From Spirochaetaceae bacterium (GTDB lineage: Bacteria; Spirochaetota; Spirochaetia; DSM-27196; PXBQ01), in contig PXBQ01000358.1 of assembly GCA_003566875.1 (NCBI GenBank), positions 1 to 9,315 of the forward strand: 9,315 nt of DNA, given 5' to 3'. Shown piece after piece: positions 6,762-9,315 of this stretch. The position numbers were made by a program, and so were the translations under genes. Each line of letters opens with the position of its first letter. The first letter of the stretch is position 1. The notes below the pieces were generated by a model. It ran no database searches and was not told the DNA's origin. It saw nothing but the letters and a program-made list of their open reading frames with translations.

Positions 6762-7272
6762 GTCCTGCCTCTTCCTTAAGCTGCTCAAAAACTGTGCGGT
6801 CTATGTACTTTACCACCACGGGCTTCTCGAGCACAAGCCGAACTCCTTCGTCTTCCCACGTAATTCGCTGAGGCGTGATGTCGGCCGGCGGGCCGTACTG
6901 ATCGCTGAGCCTCTGGAACATCGTGTAGTGATCTATCTGCGCGGCGTTCAGCCGCAACGTAATGATGTAGAGAGATTCGTCATGAAACTGAAAAAAACCA
7001 CGGTCGATGAAGCGAAATCCTGCGGTTTCGATCACGGGTTGCAGCGAAGAAGGCGTGAGTGACACATCGGGGTCACCCCGGTAGTCGAAATTCATGTCGC
7101 GTTCCAATGCCGTCTTGACGTCGGAAAGGTTCATTCCGAGCCGAACATCCGAAAAACCACGCGGCAGCGAGACGTCTTCGGGCTGTTGAGCAAAACCCGC
7201 CGTCGCCGCGCAGATCATCACCACCAAAAATACTATCGGTGCGACGTTCCCGAACCGAGCCTGCATTGCCAT
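6709..7272 (-). CDS. Exported protein of unknown function, BamE-like motif pattern
   Basis: 187 residues. A signal peptide is evident: hydrophobic core PIVFLVVMICAATAGFA (12-28) with a probable signal peptidase I site after Ala28, so the mature protein should be periplasmic. I do not recognise a named family. The mature part begins with GFSDVRLGMNLSDVKTAL (39-56), resembling the 'GMxxxxVxxxL' segment that opens BamE/SmpA-type and similar small alpha-beta domains. Later comes a YGPP turn followed by a Trp-containing strand, in the style of 'YGxP...W' modules, so the fold may be repeated. That resemblance is only a pattern. The start ATG 7272 has a textbook AAGGAG seven bases upstream; a second ATG two codons on is less well placed. 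It is the first gene of a pair with the DUF192 lipoprotein, so both probably act in the cell envelope. Confidence 0.8.
   Translation of the reverse strand: MAMQARFGNVAPIVFLVVMICAATAGFAQQPEDVSLPRGFSDVRLGMNLSDVKTALERDMNFDYRGDPDVSLTPSSLQPVIETAGFRFIDRGFFQFHDESLYIITLRLNAAQIDHYTMFQRLSDQYGPPADITPQRITWEDEGVRLVLEKPVVVKYIDRTVFEQLKEEAGREQAFSTLSRSIFLDQF
6771..6777 (-). promoter_or_regulatory. Shine-Dalgarno of the DUF192 gene (decides the GTG start)
   Basis: AAGGAAG on the minus strand, nine bases before GTG 6761 and located within the upstream coding region. It would fall downstream of the alternative TTG start at 6788, which itself has no purine-rich site. Confidence 0.7.
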
Positions 7273-7370
7273 TCGTGAACTCCTTGTAGATCGGCGACGA
7301 TTATCGGCGCATCCCGGCGCCTTCTTCTTAACTATCGACGCGCGACGCTCAATTCCTTTAAAATAAAAAA
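7273..7370. promoter_or_regulatory. Divergent intergenic region between the exported-protein and PEGA genes
   Basis: Ninety-eight bases that must hold both start signals. The last ~20 bases before the PEGA gene are strongly A/T-rich (TTTAAAATAAAAAA), which could serve as a -10 element or an A-rich translation enhancer. GATAAT on the minus strand (7305-7300) is a possible -10 for the exported-protein gene, but no good -35 sits 16-18 bases ahead of it. A short inverted repeat, GGCGC/GCGCC at 7306-7310 and 7317-7321, lies in the middle. Confidence 0.35.
7280..7285 (-). promoter_or_regulatory. Shine-Dalgarno of the exported-protein gene
   Basis: AAGGAG on the minus strand, seven bases from ATG 7272, which supports that ATG over the second one at 7266. 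Confidence 0.75.
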
Positions 7371-9011
7371 ATGAAGCCGATCGGCGCCGGTTTAGTTACG
7401 ATTCTGGTTATTTTCGCGACGGCGTGCGCCACGGGCACGGGGACACTGCATCTCGGCGTTACCGTCGACCGCGGGAGCGCCGAATCGGTCGTCGTATCGC
7501 ACGAGCCGATTTCGGAAGACGACTCATCCGACGACCCCGTTCTGATCGTCAAATCCGAGCCGTCCGGCGCTCGCGTGATGCTCGACTCACGGTTTGTCGG
7601 ACGCACTCCTCTCGTTGTCGACGACGTGAAATCGGGAGAGTACATCATCACCGTATCGGGCTCGGGGTACCGTCCGTATAAGCACGTCGTAAGGCTTCGT
7701 TCCGGCGCGCGTACGACCATAGACGTGACTTTGCGGCTCATTACGGGTTACCTCGCGATCGCACCTTTCGAGCGCGATGTCGAGTACGCAATCGCGGGCA
7801 CATCCGTCGAGGAGCCGATCGCCGAACTCCCGGTCGGTTCGTATTTTTTCCGCGCTCGGAAGTTCGGGTATCGCGACTTCACACGGCTCGTCGACGTGAA
7901 CGACGGTGCCACAACGTACGTCTCGCCGGTGTTCGAACCCGCACCGCTCGCGGTGACATCGTTTCGTGTCTCGCGTCGCGTTCTGAACCCGGCTAATCCC
8001 GGGTTGACCGGCACGCTCGGTATATCGTTCGAAGTGACCGCCCCCGGCACCGCCGACATCGAAATTCGTGACGGCGGCGGCACGACGATTTGGAGCACCC
8101 ACGTGCCTCGATTCACGACGTGGGCACAATCGACGTCGTGGCGCGGTGCCGATGATACCGGCATTGCGGTTCCCGACGGGCCGTACACGGTGGTTTTGAC
8201 AGTCCGCGACGACGGAACCGTTCTTTCGCGAACCGCATCGATTCGTGTCGACCGGTCTGCGGTCATCGCCGCGCGGTCGCTCTGGAGTGTCGGCGCCGGA
8301 ACGATGTACGCGCCGACGACCGATACTCTCCCGCGTTCTGGAACACAGCTTAGCTTCTCGGCCGGTCGGCGATCCGGGTCGGCGCTCGCGCCGGCCATTG
8401 TTCCGATCACGGCCGCGGCACGGTTCGGTCTCGGCAGGGGCCTTGAACTCGGAATTCTAGGGCGTATCGAGGCTGCCGAGGCCGACGGAACCGACCGATA
8501 CGGTATTTTTGGGTACGGATCGTTCGGTTTCTACGATGCGGGGCATCGTGTTCGCGTATCCGCGTCGGCAATTATGGCGGCAGGGTACCAATCGGCACCG
8601 TTCTCGGGGCCGGAATCGCGGGACAGGTTCTCCTCACCTTTTGGTGTCACAGCAGTTCTGCCCGTGCAGCTTGGAATCGGCGCGTTGAGGATCACGGTCG
8701 GCCCCGAACTCACGATCGAGCCGTACGATCGAGGCGGAGGTACGCCCGACGGGTTTTCTCCGACGTATTCTGCGCGAGTTCGCGCGGGGATGCTGCTCGA
8801 TTTCGGCCGTATAGTCACCGCGGCCTCGGCCGCGTTTCCCGTTCCACTTCCCGGCGACTCGACACCGTCTCGGACTATCCATTCGGGCGTGGAGCTTCAT
8901 TGGTTGATTCCCGGGACGTATCTCGTCGTGTCCGGGTTAGTTTTCTCGGCGCTCGAGCCCGCCGAGCCGATCTCGTGGGGCGCGGCCGCGGGGTTTGGAG
9001 TACTGTATTAG
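7371..9011 (+). CDS. PEGA-domain lipoprotein with Ig-like domain and barrel-like C-terminal half
   Basis: 546 residues. Lys2 and a hydrophobic run to residue 15 lead to ATAC at 16-19, a relaxed lipobox of the kind accepted in spirochaetes, so Cys19 is probably lipidated. An acidic, Ser-rich linker follows. Residues 62-125 are a PEGA domain: SEPSGARVMLD, GRTPL and a GxYxIxVxxxGY ending, typical of surface proteins that bind envelope polymers. Residues 127-185 look like a second, degenerate PEGA-type repeat. About 187-290 resembles a FlgD-type Ig-like domain (LNPANPG start, WRGADDTGIAVPDGPY end). From 300 on there are many short alternating glycine-rich strands ending in GFGVLY, resembling an outer-membrane beta-barrel, though a soluble beta domain is possible. 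No Shine-Dalgarno precedes the ATG; the bases ahead are nearly all A and T. Likely role: envelope structure or anchoring. The precise function is unknown. Confidence 0.8.
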   Translation: MKPIGAGLVTILVIFATACATGTGTLHLGVTVDRGSAESVVVSHEPISEDDSSDDPVLIVKSEPSGARVMLDSRFVGRTPLVVDDVKSGEYIITVSGSGYRPYKHVVRLRSGARTTIDVTLRLITGYLAIAPFERDVEYAIAGTSVEEPIAELPVGSYFFRARKFGYRDFTRLVDVNDGATTYVSPVFEPAPLAVTSFRVSRRVLNPANPGLTGTLGISFEVTAPGTADIEIRDGGGTTIWSTHVPRFTTWAQSTSWRGADDTGIAVPDGPYTVVLTVRDDGTVLSRTASIRVDRSAVIAARSLWSVGAGTMYAPTTDTLPRSGTQLSFSAGRRSGSALAPAIVPITAAARFGLGRGLELGILGRIEAAEADGTDRYGIFGYGSFGFYDAGHRVRVSASAIMAAGYQSAPFSGPESRDRFSSPFGVTAVLPVQLGIGALRITVGPELTIEPYDRGGGTPDGFSPTYSARVRAGMLLDFGRIVTAASAAFPVPLPGDSTPSRTIHSGVELHWLIPGTYLVVSGLVFSALEPAEPISWGAAAGFGVLY

Positions 9012-9025
9012 CGACTCATGGTCGC
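9011..9025. terminator. Possible weak bidirectional hairpin between convergent genes
   Basis: GCGAC, loop TCATG, GTCGC: a perfect five-base stem in the 17-base gap between the stops of the PEGA gene and the zinc-ribbon gene. Being symmetric, it would form on either transcript. There is no T-tract on the plus side beyond a loose ATAAATTT, so termination is only a possibility. Confidence 0.25.
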
Positions 9026-9028
9026 GAC

Positions 9029-9315
9029 CTATAAATTTGCGTACAGTATGAGAAGGACGAAAAACGCGAGTCCGAGAACCGCCATCGCAAGCCAAAACAG
9101 GAAGACCGGCCATACCAAACGTCGACGACCGCTTCGAGCCGAACGCCCGTTGAGCTCCGCGAGTTCGTACATCTCGAATCGGCCGTGATCCCCGATCGCG
9201 CCGTCGTACCCACAGCTCGGGCATCCGAACACGAACAAGTCGGCTTCACCGCTGAACGAACACCGCGGACAGCGCACCGATGAGAAAAACCGACCGCAAC
9301 CGGGACAAACCTTCG
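9029..9315 (-). CDS. Zinc-ribbon protein with one C-terminal membrane segment (5' end outside window)
   Basis: The frame is open from the right edge to TAG at 9029: 94 residues in view. A GTG at 9277 could start an 82-residue form, but the codons upstream of it read KVCPGCGRFFSS, another zinc knuckle in frame, so the true start lies beyond the window. The visible N-terminal part has three CPxC pairs (CPGC, CPRC, CPSC), enough for one or two zinc-ribbon sites. About 30 polar residues follow, with an Arg-rich patch (RSGRRR), then one hydrophobic stretch LVWPVFLFWLAMAVLGLAFF and a short tail. The positive patch before the membrane segment suggests the zinc part stays in the cytoplasm. Small proteins of this plan are common and mostly uncharacterised. 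It converges with the PEGA gene, 17 bases apart. Confidence 0.78.
   Translation of the reverse strand, partial: KVCPGCGRFFSSVRCPRCSFSGEADLFVFGCPSCGYDGAIGDHGRFEMYELAELNGRSARSGRRRLVWPVFLFWLAMAVLGLAFFVLLILYANL

Noticed and set aside
7306..7328. GGCGC/GCGCC hairpin followed by TTCTTCTT, like a terminator on the plus strand
   Set aside because: The stem is only five bases with an interrupted T-run, and no plus-strand gene ends just upstream.

Overview
The window looks like chromosomal DNA of a spirochaete with a fairly GC-rich, CpG-rich genome. The main pointer is the 507-residue protein at 3215-4738. It has an SpsF-like N-terminal region, a radical-SAM-like middle without the iron-sulphur cysteines, and a C-terminal SPASM region, which matches the spirochaete family known as spiro-SPASM. 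Its position beside spsF and a pseG-like gene, and the PEGA-domain envelope lipoprotein further on, fit the same source. The species cannot be named from the sequence. No mobile element, CRISPR array, tRNA or rRNA is visible.

Left block (1-4738, all on the minus strand): a compact four-gene operon read from right to left. It encodes a spiro-SPASM protein, a GT2-like glycosyltransferase with an altered active site, an SpsF-type nucleotidyltransferase, and a PseG/SpsG-like sugar-nucleotide protein fused in frame to a class I SAM methyltransferase. The last gene runs off the left edge. The reading frames overlap at every junction: 26 nt, then two GTGA overlaps. One of these fixes a GTG start for spsF behind a perfect GGAGGT. 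Nucleotide activation, a sugar-nucleotide GT-B fold, a glycosyltransferase and a methyltransferase together suggest synthesis or attachment of an unusual, possibly methylated, surface or flagellar sugar of the nonulosonate type. The pathway is inference.

Middle block (4826-6278, plus): xseA and xseB, the two subunits of exodeoxyribonuclease VII, which overlap and are read divergently from the sugar operon. Their 3' end converges with a minus-strand pair (7272-6303): an exported protein of unknown function and a DUF192 lipoprotein whose likely GTG start lies 53 nt inside its partner.

Right block (7371-9315): a plus-strand lipoprotein with a PEGA domain, an Ig-like domain and a beta-rich, barrel-like C-terminal half, then, convergent to it, the 3' part of a gene for a three-knuckle zinc-ribbon protein with one C-terminal membrane segment. 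That gene enters from beyond the right edge. There is no gene-free stretch over 300 bases; the largest gaps are the two divergent promoter regions, 4739-4825 and 7273-7370.
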